This document shows, piece after piece, positions 7,701 through 17,103 of a stretch of 45,259 bases of DNA (position 1 is the stretch's first letter; each line of letters begins with the position of its first letter). Under the pieces are notes generated by a model, which did not search any database, was not told the DNA's origin, and worked only from the letters and a program-made list of their open reading frames with translations. Position numbers and translations under genes: made by a program. Where the stretch lies: positions 1-45,259 of the forward strand of contig JACOXM010000006.1 in assembly GCA_016176285.1 (NCBI GenBank). The letters are read 5' to 3'. This DNA is from Candidatus Giovannonibacteria bacterium (lineage in GTDB: Bacteria; Patescibacteriota; Minisyncoccia; JACPKW01; UBA11713).

Positions 7701-8189
7701 ATAGATGAAATGGAAAAAGTAAGGGAAATTGTCACGAAGGCGCTTGAATTGCGGCAGAAGGCCGGAATTAAAATAAGACAGCCGCTTGCGGAACTAATAA
7801 TTACAACCAAATTACAAAAGGAACTCTTTAATTTGATCAAGGGCGAAATTAACGTCAAGGAAATTTCTTTTGGAAAAGAGCTCAAGCTTGACACAAATAT
7901 TACTCAAGAACTTAAAGAAGAAGGGCTTGTGCGCGAATTCATCCGGCAAGTCCAGGATTTCAGGAAGGAATTGAAGTTGACTCCGAAAGAAAAGGTTTCG
8001 CTTTTCACTGAAACGGACCATGATTTAGAAATCGTTTTAAAAAAATATTCCGATATGATTTTAAGGGAAATAAATCTTTCGGAATTTAAGCTGGGAAAAT
8101 TGGAAGGCAAGACTAAGGAGTTTTCTTTGGACGGCAAAAAAACGGAGATTGGCATATATCATGTGCACCACGTTGAAATCGAGAGTTAA
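4710..8189 (+). CDS. ileS: Isoleucyl-tRNA synthetase with inserted histidine-phosphatase (PGAM-like) domain
   Basis: 1159 aa; [95 protein letters not shown]. Phosphatase motifs inside: [28 protein letters not shown]. Confidence 0.96.
   Translation: [1159 protein letters not shown]
6177..6764 (+). other. Inserted histidine phosphatase domain within ileS
   Basis: Lies between [33 protein letters not shown] and [23 protein letters not shown], which are contiguous in ordinary IleRS; RHGE at 6201-6212. Boundaries approximate. Confidence 0.88.
6902..6948. repeat. Compound palindromic element, copy 1 (in ileS)
   Basis: ACTTGGAAA-CTCGG-TTTCCAAGT followed by GGAAACCGAGTTTCC, the reverse complement of GGAAACTCGGTTTCC within the first arm. 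Confidence 0.85.
7308..7334. repeat. Palindromic element, copy 2 (in ileS)
   Basis: CCACTTGGAAA-CTCGG-TTTCCAAGTGG, perfect 11-bp arms; core identical to copy 1. Confidence 0.85.
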
Positions 8190-8192
8190 TGT

Positions 8193-9953
8193 ATGAGCGA
8201 GTCGCGAACCTGCCAAAATTGCAAACAAAATTTTACAATCGAACCGGAGGATTTTAAATTTTATGAAAAGATAGATGTGCCTGCGCCGACTTTTTGCTGG
8301 AGGTGCCGCGCGCAGAGGCGTCTTGCTTTTCGTTCTGGTTGGAAACTTTATAAAAGGAAAGTGGAGGGAAGAGATGATGAAGTTTTTTCGCCGATCCCTC
8401 CCGAGGCGCCGTTTCGCGTTTTCGATGAAAATTACTGGTGGCGCGATACATGGGATCCCATGGATTATGGTCGCGATTACGATTTCTCTCGGCCATTTTT
8501 TGAGCAATTCAAAGAGCTTCTCTCCGTGGTCCCGATTTCGCACAAGAGAGCCACCAATGCTATTAGGAGCGAATATTCTTCAAACGCAATAGATATTAAG
8601 GATTGTTATCTTTGCTTCAATGCCGGATGGGTGGAAAATTCGATGTATTCAGAAACAATCAATCGCTCGCGCGATTCCATGGATCTTTTGAAGGTAGAAG
8701 ATTGCGAAGAGTGCTACGAGCTTTTTGACTGCAAAAAATGTTTCAAAACTTTTTTCTCTTCGGAATGTAATGAATGTGTTGATGTTTGGTTTTCGAAAAA
8801 TTTAATCGGATGCAGTGATTGTTTCGGGTGCGTTAATTTACGCCACAAAAAATATTATATTTTCAATGAGCCGTACACGCGCGAGGAATACTTGAAAAAT
8901 ATAAGAGAATATTCCTTGGGATCGCGCTCCGTAATGGATGGGCTGAAAGAAAAATTTGATAAGCATAAAACGGCATTCCCCCTAAAATATATGAATGGCT
9001 TGCATAATGTTAATGTCCGGGGAGATTATTTGGATCATTCAAAAAATGTCCGTGAATCATATGCTTGTGTTGATCTTGAAAACTGCGGATATTGCCAGCT
9101 TATTCTTTTTCTTAAAAGTTCGGATTGCATGGATATATCCGTTGCTGGGGGAGAGTTGTGTTATGAGCTGCAGGAGGCAGGGGGATATAATGTAAAGTTT
9201 TCTTATATTTGCGTGCCCAAAGATTTAAAAAGTTTGAATGTGGCTTTAATGCACTTGGAATACACTATGTTTGCATTTAATGCCTCATATATTTTTGGAT
9301 GTGTGGGTATTCGCAACAAACAATATTGCATTTTAAATAAACAATATACAAAAGAAGAATACGAAGAACTCGTCCCGAAAATAAAAAAGCATATGGACGA
9401 GATGCCGTTTACAGACAGGGCGGGCCGAATTTATAAATATGGAGAATTTTTTCCTCCGGAATTTTCGCCGTTTCCATATAATGATTCTTGGGCTCAAGAA
9501 TATTTTCCTCTTACAAAAAAAGAGGCGGGAGAGCGCGGTTTTTCGTGGAGAGATTTAGAAAAACGCAATTATCAAATTACCGCTAAATCCAGCGATCTTC
9601 CTGATAATATAAAAGATGTTAAAAATGACATTTTGGAACAAGTCATCGAGTGTTTACACGAGGGAAAGTGTGGCGAGGGGTGTACGGATGCTTTCAGGAT
9701 TATTCCGAAAGAACTCGAATTTTATCTTAAATTTAATTTGCCTTTGCCGAGACTTTGTCCGATATGTCGACATTGCGCACGAACAAAACAGAAAAATCCA
9801 TGGAAGCTATGGCACCGCGCGTGCATGTGCCAAGTCGCGGGACACAACTGGCACCAAAATAACAAATGCACCAATGAATTCGAAACCTCATACGCGCCCG
9901 AGAGGCCAGAAATTATTTATTGCGAACAATGTTATAACCAGGAAATAGTTTAA
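8193..9953 (+). CDS. Large Cys-rich protein, predicted zinc-binding, with duplicated terminal zinc-ribbon-like modules
   Basis: 586 aa, about 34 Cys, many as CxxC; N-terminal FTIEPEDFKFYEKIDVPAPTFCWRCRAQRR...WKLYKR matches C-terminal FRIIPKELEFYLKFNLPLPRLCPICRHCAR...WKLWHR. Confidence 0.8.
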   Translation: MSESRTCQNCKQNFTIEPEDFKFYEKIDVPAPTFCWRCRAQRRLAFRSGWKLYKRKVEGRDDEVFSPIPPEAPFRVFDENYWWRDTWDPMDYGRDYDFSRPFFEQFKELLSVVPISHKRATNAIRSEYSSNAIDIKDCYLCFNAGWVENSMYSETINRSRDSMDLLKVEDCEECYELFDCKKCFKTFFSSECNECVDVWFSKNLIGCSDCFGCVNLRHKKYYIFNEPYTREEYLKNIREYSLGSRSVMDGLKEKFDKHKTAFPLKYMNGLHNVNVRGDYLDHSKNVRESYACVDLENCGYCQLILFLKSSDCMDISVAGGELCYELQEAGGYNVKFSYICVPKDLKSLNVALMHLEYTMFAFNASYIFGCVGIRNKQYCILNKQYTKEEYEELVPKIKKHMDEMPFTDRAGRIYKYGEFFPPEFSPFPYNDSWAQEYFPLTKKEAGERGFSWRDLEKRNYQITAKSSDLPDNIKDVKNDILEQVIECLHEGKCGEGCTDAFRIIPKELEFYLKFNLPLPRLCPICRHCARTKQKNPWKLWHRACMCQVAGHNWHQNNKCTNEFETSYAPERPEIIYCEQCYNQEIV

Positions 9954-9955
9954 TT

Positions 9956-10459
9956 ATGGCAAATGGACTTTACCAGGCAGAAGGGATTATTTTGAACTCT
10001 TACGATTCGGGGGAGGTGGACAAAGTTTTGACCGTTTTTACCCAGGAATTTGGAATGCTGAAATTTCTTGCGCGGGGGACCAGGAAGCACACCTCAAAAC
10101 TGAATAAATTTTTGAATATTTTTTCATACGGACGATTCGGCTTTGTGTCCGGAAGGGGGACGTGGCACCTGGTGGATGCCCAAGATATTGGACATTTTGA
10201 TGAAATTTTGAATGAAGAAGAAAAAATCCATACTTTTGGAAGAGTATCGAATTTTGTGCAAAGATTTTGCCACGGAGAAGAAAAAAATGAAAAACTATGG
10301 GCTGCACTTTTGTTTTTTATTAAATCAGGGGACGAACTTGTATTTTACGCAAGGGCTCTGGCCTCATTGGGATATCTTGATGAAAAAGAAATTGAAAGTA
10401 GCTCAAGGGAAAATTTAGCCGAAATAATAAAAGAGGGTATCGCGTCAAGCCAGCTTTAA
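9956..10459 (+). CDS. recO: RecO-like DNA repair protein (short form)
   Basis: 167 aa; YQAEGIILNSYDSGEVDKVLTVFTQEFGMLKFLARGTRK is RecO OB-fold-like. Confidence 0.75.
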   Translation: MANGLYQAEGIILNSYDSGEVDKVLTVFTQEFGMLKFLARGTRKHTSKLNKFLNIFSYGRFGFVSGRGTWHLVDAQDIGHFDEILNEEEKIHTFGRVSNFVQRFCHGEEKNEKLWAALLFFIKSGDELVFYARALASLGYLDEKEIESSSRENLAEIIKEGIASSQL

Positions 10460-10475
10460 GTGGTAAAATTGGCAC

Positions 10476-12341
10476 ATGTCCGAACACCTTGAAGAATTAA
10501 AAAAACGCCTTTATAAATCTGGAGAGTCTTTCGAGGGCCGTCTTCGCCGTCCTGAATTGACTCCTCATCCCGAGAAGCTTCCTTCGGATTGGAAAAATGA
10601 AATAAAACAGGAAAAGAAAACCCCGGGTAATAAGAAATTTTGGATTCTCGGCGTAGTGTTGGCGGCAATTCTCGGTGGGGGCTTTTACTATTTTATATTA
10701 ATAAATTCAGTATCGGCTAAAAGGATAGACACAAAGATAAATGGTCCTGAAAGCATTGTGGGAGGGGAGCGGGTTACCTGGGAGGTTGTAGTCAGCAACA
10801 ACAATAAAAAAGCGCTCGAGGGGGCACAGCTATCTTTTGAGTATCCGGAAGGGTCAAAAGTTCTTGATGAGGGCGTTAAGGGCTTGCATGCTTCAAAGAT
10901 AGTCGGCGAAATAGGCCCCGGCAAAACCGAAAGATTTGTTTATAGTGCCTTTGTTTACGGATTTGAAAACGAAGAAAAAATTTCCAATGCAATTCTTGAA
11001 TACAGGCCAGAAGACTCGCGTACTATTTTAACCAAGGAATTTTCGTCCACGGTGAAAATCACCCGTTCGCCAGTTGGAGTTTCGTTTGATATGCCGCAGG
11101 AAATACTCGCAGGCCAGGAAACAGAAATAAAAATAAATTATGTTTCGAATTCCGAAAGCGTGTTGAATAATTTAGTTTTGCAGTTCGAGCCGCCCGCGGG
11201 ATTTTCATTAAAAAGCGCGAATCCCTCGCCCGAAGCCGGAGGAAAGAGCTGGGCGCTCAAAGATCTGAACCCGGGAGATAGCGGGAGTATTGCGATAAAA
11301 GGAATTTTAAGCGGAGGGGATCTCGAGGAAAAAAGTTTTAAAGCTACGGTTGGAACGAAAAACGAATTTGGCGAGGTCAGCTTATACGGCAGGGGTGTCG
11401 CGTCCATTAATTTAAGCAAGCCGTTCTTGGAAGTAGACGCGAAGGTCAACGGACAGGATGCCTACGATGCCCGCCCGGGGGAAATTTTGCAGGTTGAAGT
11501 TTCTTATAAAAATAATTTGAGCGTTCCTGTTCAGAATGCGGTGATTGAAGGGGTGCTTTCCGGCAAAGGGTTTGATGAAAAACAAATACGCGTGGAAGAA
11601 GGATCTTACAGGGCAATAGATAAAAAAATAATCTGGAACGGCTCATCCCTACCGGCGCTTTCGCAAATTAACCCCGGGCAGGGGGGCAAGATTAAATTCC
11701 AGTTTGGGATTTCCGAATCTCCGTCTATTAAAACATCTTCAGATAAAGAATTTAAAACCACGATTAACTTTACTATAAGGCCGGGGGTCATTCCTCCGGG
11801 CGTGCCCGGCGCGGAATTAAACGGGCAGGACAGTATGGATGTGAGATTGATATCTCGAATGCAGCTTGTCAGAAAGGGATTTTACTATTCCGCGGTCATT
11901 TCCAATTCCGGCCCGATGCCCCCGAGGGTGGGGAAAGAGACGACTTTCACGGTAACTTTATCGCTTACTAATTCATCCAATGATTTGGAAAATGTAATAG
12001 TTAAGGCAACCCTTCCCGCTTACGTTAATTGGAAGAGTAAAATATTGCCCGTTGGTTCGCCTGTAACTTTCGACCAGAATACGGGCGCGATTACGTGGAA
12101 TGTCGGGCAGATTAAAGCGGGGGTTGGGTATACTTCGCCCGCGAAGCAGTTAATTTTTCAGATTGGATTCATTCCCTCTCCCGGGCAAATCGGGCAAGCG
12201 CCTGAACTTGTGTCGGGAATCTTGGTCCAAGGGAAAGACAAATTTACCGGAGCGGATTTGGAAGTGCTGGCGCCGGAATTGACGTTGGCGCTAGAAGATG
12301 ATGGACGCATTGATATTTCCCAAACCACGGTGGTAAAGTGA
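10476..12341 (+). CDS. Membrane-anchored protein with extracellular DUF11-like repeats
   Basis: 621 aa; N-terminal basic cytosolic region, one TM (FWILGVVLAAILGGGFYYFILI), repeated 'GxxVTxxVxxxNxS...LENVxVxxxLP' beta-sandwich-like segments. Confidence 0.65.
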   Translation: MSEHLEELKKRLYKSGESFEGRLRRPELTPHPEKLPSDWKNEIKQEKKTPGNKKFWILGVVLAAILGGGFYYFILINSVSAKRIDTKINGPESIVGGERVTWEVVVSNNNKKALEGAQLSFEYPEGSKVLDEGVKGLHASKIVGEIGPGKTERFVYSAFVYGFENEEKISNAILEYRPEDSRTILTKEFSSTVKITRSPVGVSFDMPQEILAGQETEIKINYVSNSESVLNNLVLQFEPPAGFSLKSANPSPEAGGKSWALKDLNPGDSGSIAIKGILSGGDLEEKSFKATVGTKNEFGEVSLYGRGVASINLSKPFLEVDAKVNGQDAYDARPGEILQVEVSYKNNLSVPVQNAVIEGVLSGKGFDEKQIRVEEGSYRAIDKKIIWNGSSLPALSQINPGQGGKIKFQFGISESPSIKTSSDKEFKTTINFTIRPGVIPPGVPGAELNGQDSMDVRLISRMQLVRKGFYYSAVISNSGPMPPRVGKETTFTVTLSLTNSSNDLENVIVKATLPAYVNWKSKILPVGSPVTFDQNTGAITWNVGQIKAGVGYTSPAKQLIFQIGFIPSPGQIGQAPELVSGILVQGKDKFTGADLEVLAPELTLALEDDGRIDISQTTVVK

Positions 12342-13555
12342 TTTCTATGCCGGATTTCGAATCAATTGTGTCGCTTGCGAAAAGAAGAGGTTTTATTTTT
12401 CCAGGATCGGAAATTTACGGCGGGCTAGCCGGTACGTGGGACTACGGCCCCTTGGGAGTCGCGCTAAAAAATAATTTAAAAAATCTTTGGTGGCGGATGT
12501 TTGTTGAAAATCGCGAGGACATGTTCGGAGTGGATGCCGCTATATTAATGAACCCCAAAGTTTGGGAAGCGTCAGGCCACGTTTCTGGATTTTCAGATCC
12601 TCTTGGTGAGACGCGTTTCAATTTAATGTTCGAAACTAAAATCGGAGCGGCCGAAAATGCGCAAAAAATTTATCTACGTCCGGAAACAGCGGGCGGAATT
12701 TTCGTGAATTTTAAAAATATTATTGATTCCATGCATCCGAAAATTCCGTTTGGCATTGCGCAGATCGGAAAGGCTTTTCGTAACGAGATTGCTCCCCGTG
12801 ATTTTATTTTCCGCGCACGGGAATTTGAGCAGATGGAAATAGAATATTTTGTGAGGCCTGATGACTGGGAAAAAAGTTTCGAGGAATGGAGAGAAAATAT
12901 GCTTCGATATATCGAGGCAGCAGGGATTGATCCGGCAAAAGTTAATGAATTAGAAGTTCCAGAAGAAGAGAGGGCGCACTATTCGAAGCGTACGATTGAT
13001 TTTGAATTTGATTTTCCGTTTGGCCGCAAAGAACTTTACGGACTTGCGTATCGCACTGATTTTGATTTATCAGCTCACTCAGAATCTTCCGGTGCGGATC
13101 CTTCTTATTTGGATGAGGAGACAAAAGAAAAATTTATTCCTCATGTGATTGAACCGTCGCTTGGAGTAGATAGAACTGTTCTTGCTATTTTATGCAGTGC
13201 ATATATGGAAGACGAGCTCGGGGGTGAGAAAAGAATCGTTTTAAAATTAAAGCCTTCCATAGCTCCGGTGAAAATTGCGGTGTTTCCTCTCGTTAGAAAT
13301 AAGCCGGAGCTGGTTTCAAGGGCAAGAGAAATATATGCAGGTCTCAAAAAAAATATCGGGCAGGTTTTCTGGGACGACAACGGCAACATTGGCAAACGTT
13401 ACCGCAGGCAAGACGAAATCGGCACGCCGTGGTGTGTGACAGTGGATTACCAAACGCTTGAAGATGGGACTGTAACGGTTCGTGACCGCGACACAGGAGA
13501 ACAGAAAAGAATAGAAGAAAGTAAACTTAAACAGTATTTTATAGAAAAATTGTGA
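12338..13555 (+). CDS. glyS: Glycyl-tRNA synthetase (alpha2 type)
   Basis: 405 aa; SLAKRRGFIFPGSEIYGGLAGTWDYGPLGVALKNNLKNLWW, RPETAGGIFVNFKNI, FRNEIAPRDFIFRAREFEQMEIEYF. GTG at 12338 or ATG at 12347. Confidence 0.96.
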   Translation: MISMPDFESIVSLAKRRGFIFPGSEIYGGLAGTWDYGPLGVALKNNLKNLWWRMFVENREDMFGVDAAILMNPKVWEASGHVSGFSDPLGETRFNLMFETKIGAAENAQKIYLRPETAGGIFVNFKNIIDSMHPKIPFGIAQIGKAFRNEIAPRDFIFRAREFEQMEIEYFVRPDDWEKSFEEWRENMLRYIEAAGIDPAKVNELEVPEEERAHYSKRTIDFEFDFPFGRKELYGLAYRTDFDLSAHSESSGADPSYLDEETKEKFIPHVIEPSLGVDRTVLAILCSAYMEDELGGEKRIVLKLKPSIAPVKIAVFPLVRNKPELVSRAREIYAGLKKNIGQVFWDDNGNIGKRYRRQDEIGTPWCVTVDYQTLEDGTVTVRDRDTGEQKRIEESKLKQYFIEKL

Positions 13556-14763
13556 GAGAAAGAATTAACACAACATTCCGCGCCTTGCGGTCGCGTAACT
13601 TCCGCCTGTTTTTTTTCGGGCAGGGGATTTCGCTTATCGGAACATGGATGCAGAGGATTGCCATGAGCTGGCTCATATACCGCCTAACAGGTTCGGCTTT
13701 TCTTTTGGGGGTCGCGGGGTTTTCGAGCCACATTCCGATTTTTCTAATCTCGCCTTTCGCGGGGGTTTTGATTGACCGCTTCAGCCGCAGGCGCATACTT
13801 TTTTTATCGCAAACTCTCGCCATGCTTCAAGCATTTGTGCTCGCCTTTCTCGTTTTATCTGGAAGCGTGCAAGTTTGGCATGTGATAGCTCTTGGAATTG
13901 TTTTAGGAATCTCGAGCGCCTTTGATATTCCTGGAAGGCAGTCTTTTTATTCGCAGCTTGTTTCGAAAAAAGAAGATATCCAAAACGCGATCGCCCTCAA
14001 TTCCACCCTTTTTCATCTCGCGCGCTTTATCGGCCCTACCTTGGCTGGATTTGTTATCGCTTTCTTTGGAGAGGGGATTTGCTTTTTATTGAATGGCGTC
14101 AGTTTTGTCGCTATGCTCGTCGCTCTTATTATGATGAAAATAGAAAAGATTAATAACTCAATATCCGGCAAAAAAATTTCGGAAGAATTCAAAGAAGGTT
14201 TTTCCTATGTTTTTAAAAGCGCTCCGATCAAGAAAATTCTATTAATAGTAGCTTTGGTAAGTTTGTTTGGAGCTCCATATGTGGTATTACTGCCGATTTT
14301 CGCAAAAGATATTCTCGGCGGCGGGCCAGTTACGTTGGGGTTGCTTACTTCCTTTGCTTCGATCGGGGCCTTGTTTTCCGCTTTTTATATAGCGTCTATA
14401 AAAACCAACGAAGGTACAGATAAAAGACTCGTCATCTTCGGACTTATTTTTAGTTTTTCATTAATTGCATTTGCGTTTTCGAAAATTCTCGGCCTTTCCC
14501 TGTTTCTGATAAGCTTCGTGGGGGCCGGGATGATGGCTAATAATGTTTCCGCGAATTCCCTAATACAAAATTTAATCAGCGAAGATAAGAGGGGGCGCGT
14601 TATGAGCTTGTATACTTTTTCGCATCAGGGAGTTATGCCATTTGGGGAACTTCTCTTCGGAATACTTGCGGGAGGAATCGGAGCCGGACCTGCTTTGGCA
14701 ATGGGGGGAGTTTTATCCGCTTTATCTGTCTTTATTTTCGGCCGGAAAATATCTTCCAATTAA
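13552..14763 (+). CDS. MFS transporter (EntS/MFS_3-like)
   Basis: 403 aa, about 12 TM; LRSRNFRLFFFGQGISLIGTWMQRIAMSWLIYRLTGS; GTG start overlapping glyS stop. Confidence 0.88.
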   Translation: MRERINTTFRALRSRNFRLFFFGQGISLIGTWMQRIAMSWLIYRLTGSAFLLGVAGFSSHIPIFLISPFAGVLIDRFSRRRILFLSQTLAMLQAFVLAFLVLSGSVQVWHVIALGIVLGISSAFDIPGRQSFYSQLVSKKEDIQNAIALNSTLFHLARFIGPTLAGFVIAFFGEGICFLLNGVSFVAMLVALIMMKIEKINNSISGKKISEEFKEGFSYVFKSAPIKKILLIVALVSLFGAPYVVLLPIFAKDILGGGPVTLGLLTSFASIGALFSAFYIASIKTNEGTDKRLVIFGLIFSFSLIAFAFSKILGLSLFLISFVGAGMMANNVSANSLIQNLISEDKRGRVMSLYTFSHQGVMPFGELLFGILAGGIGAGPALAMGGVLSALSVFIFGRKISSN

Positions 14764-14803
14764 AATACTGGAAAATTAAGGAATGTTTTGCTAGAATCAC
14801 AGC

Positions 14804-16075
14804 ATGCGTTTCGAGAAAAAGACATTTAAAAACGGGCTTAGATCAATAGTTGCTCCGATGAAAGATACCCAGGCAATGACGCTTTGGGTTTTATTCGGGA
14901 CAGGATCCAAATACGAGAACAAAAAAATAAACGGCATTTCCCATTTTTTGGAGCATTTGTTTTTTAAAGGGACAAAGTCGCGCCCGAAGGCGGGGCAGGT
15001 TAACAGGGAGCTTGACCGGTTGGGTGCGCAGTCAAACGCGTTTACCTCAAAAGAATTTACGGGCTACTATGTTAAAGCGGCTTCGAAGCATTTCGACGTG
15101 GCGCTTGATATAGTTTCAGATATTTTAATTGAACCGTTATTTAAGAAGGAGGAAGTCGAACGTGAGCGCGGTGTCATTTTGCAGGAAATTTCCATGTACG
15201 AAGATGACCCGCGCCGCCAGTCCTTCGATCTTTTTGAGGAGCTTCTTTATGGAGATCAGCCCGCCGGATGGGATACCGCGGGAACCCCGGAGACAGTAAA
15301 AGGAATTGCGCGGGAAGATATTATTAAATATAAGGAAAGCCATTATCTTACCTCAAATGCAGTGGTGGTTGTTGCAGGGAATGTAGACGAAGCCCAGGCT
15401 TTTAGAAAAATCGAAAAGGCATTTAGCAAAATGCCCCAGGGAACTAAAATCGCGAAGCCGGAAATTCGGGAAAATCAAAGCCGCCCGCAGGTTAAATTCA
15501 AGAAAAAAAACGTTGACCAGACGCACCTTCGCATTGGCGTTCGCGGGTATGATATGTTTGATGAGAAAAGATACGCGCTTACAGTATTGCAGACAATTCT
15601 TGGAGGAAATTGGTCCTCCAGACTTTGGACGGAGCTCCGCGAAAAGAGAGGGCTTACTTACTACGTACGCGCTTTTCAGGAAAATTATACGGATTCCGGT
15701 TATATGATGGCCGCGGCCGGAGTTCCACATGATAAAGTTGCCGAGGCTTCCCAGAAAATTATTGATGTTTTCAGGGATGTGCGGACAAAAGGGGTTTCAG
15801 AGGCGGAAATAAAATTTGCGAAAGAATATCTTCGCGGATCGATGGCCTTGGCATTTGAATCTACGGACGAAATTGCGACCTTCCTTTCGTCTCAGGAGCT
15901 TTTTTACAACAAAATTATGACACCGGAAGAAGTACTCGCGAAAATCGAGAAGGTAAAAAGAAGTGAAATAATGAAAGTGGCGCGTGAAATTTTTATGCCG
16001 GAAAAGATAAATTTGGCGGCGATAAGTCCTGAAGAAAATATTAAGTTTTACGAGAGGGTATTGGCAAAAATATGA
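14804..16075 (+). CDS. M16 family zinc metallopeptidase
   Basis: 423 aa; HFLEHLFFKGT inverted zinc motif (HxxEH), downstream E-rich region, LGGNWSSRLWTELREKRGLTYYV. Confidence 0.94.
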   Translation: MRFEKKTFKNGLRSIVAPMKDTQAMTLWVLFGTGSKYENKKINGISHFLEHLFFKGTKSRPKAGQVNRELDRLGAQSNAFTSKEFTGYYVKAASKHFDVALDIVSDILIEPLFKKEEVERERGVILQEISMYEDDPRRQSFDLFEELLYGDQPAGWDTAGTPETVKGIAREDIIKYKESHYLTSNAVVVVAGNVDEAQAFRKIEKAFSKMPQGTKIAKPEIRENQSRPQVKFKKKNVDQTHLRIGVRGYDMFDEKRYALTVLQTILGGNWSSRLWTELREKRGLTYYVRAFQENYTDSGYMMAAAGVPHDKVAEASQKIIDVFRDVRTKGVSEAEIKFAKEYLRGSMALAFESTDEIATFLSSQELFYNKIMTPEEVLAKIEKVKRSEIMKVAREIFMPEKINLAAISPEENIKFYERVLAKI

Positions 16076-17103
16076 ATAATGAAAAAATATCAATAGAAAT
16101 ATCCACGGGAACAATTATAAAATTCCTGCTTTTGATTTTACTTGTACTCGTTCTGTATTTTTTAAGGGATGTTTTGGCGGTATTAATAACATCCGTGGTA
16201 ATTGCTTCTGCGATTGAACCCGCGACGAGACGCATAACAAGCTATAGGATTCCGAGGGTGCTTACTGTCCTTTTCATTTATTTAGCTGCTATTTCCGTCA
16301 TCGGATTTATTTTCTATCTAATTATTCCGCCGCTTATTTCGGAATTAATGGGTTTTCTTTCTGATCTTCCCCACAATATTGAAATATTCGAGCCAAGCAA
16401 CTTTTTGTCTTTTATTCCGCAGCTCCCGGCTGGATTTAATAATATATTGAGGGAAGCGATTCTTAATTTGCAGTCTAGCCTTGGAAACGGAACGGGCGCC
16501 CTTAATTTCGCGTTAAAAATTTTCGGAGGTGCGGTTTCCCTTATACTAATCATTGTCATCTCTTTTTATTTGGCGGTAGAGGAGCGGGGAATTGAGAATT
16601 TTTTGAGAGTCGTAACCCCCAAGCAATACGAGGAGTACGCGCTAGACCTTTGGAATCGTTCGCGAAGAAAAATAGGATGGTGGCTGCAGGGCCAACTCCT
16701 CCTCGCATTAGTTGTTGGTGCACTAGTATACATTGGGCTAACAGCATTGGGCATACAATACGCCCTATTGCTTGCCATCTTGAGCGGAATTTTAGAGATA
16801 ATCCCTATTTTCGGTCCGATAATTGCCGCTATTCCGGCAATTGGGGTTGCGTTTCTTCAGGAGCCGGTAATGGGTCTTTACGCATTACTACTGTATTTTA
16901 TTGTCCAGCAATTCGAAAATCACCTCATTTTTCCCTTGGTCATGAGAAAAACAACGGGAATCCCGCCTCTATTAGTAATCTTGTCGCTATTTATCGGCGG
17001 GAAGCTTGCTGGTTTTTTCGGGCTTTTGCTCGCTGTTCCTGTGGCTACGGTGCTTATGGAATTTATTAACGACTTCGCGAGGAGAAAACAGATTAAGTTT
17101 TAA
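16072..17103 (+). CDS. AI-2E/PerM family membrane protein
   Basis: 343 aa, multiple TM; ILEIIPIFGPIIAAIPAIGVAFLQ, FIVQQFENHLIFPLVMRKTTGIPPLLVILSLFIGGKLAGFFGLLLAVPV. Confidence 0.92.
   Translation: MNNEKISIEISTGTIIKFLLLILLVLVLYFLRDVLAVLITSVVIASAIEPATRRITSYRIPRVLTVLFIYLAAISVIGFIFYLIIPPLISELMGFLSDLPHNIEIFEPSNFLSFIPQLPAGFNNILREAILNLQSSLGNGTGALNFALKIFGGAVSLILIIVISFYLAVEERGIENFLRVVTPKQYEEYALDLWNRSRRKIGWWLQGQLLLALVVGALVYIGLTALGIQYALLLAILSGILEIIPIFGPIIAAIPAIGVAFLQEPVMGLYALLLYFIVQQFENHLIFPLVMRKTTGIPPLLVILSLFIGGKLAGFFGLLLAVPVATVLMEFINDFARRKQIKF

Noticed and set aside
9616-9948. 110-aa ORF in alternative frame of the Cys-rich gene
   Set aside because: Fully nested out-of-frame ORF without SD or recognisable motifs.
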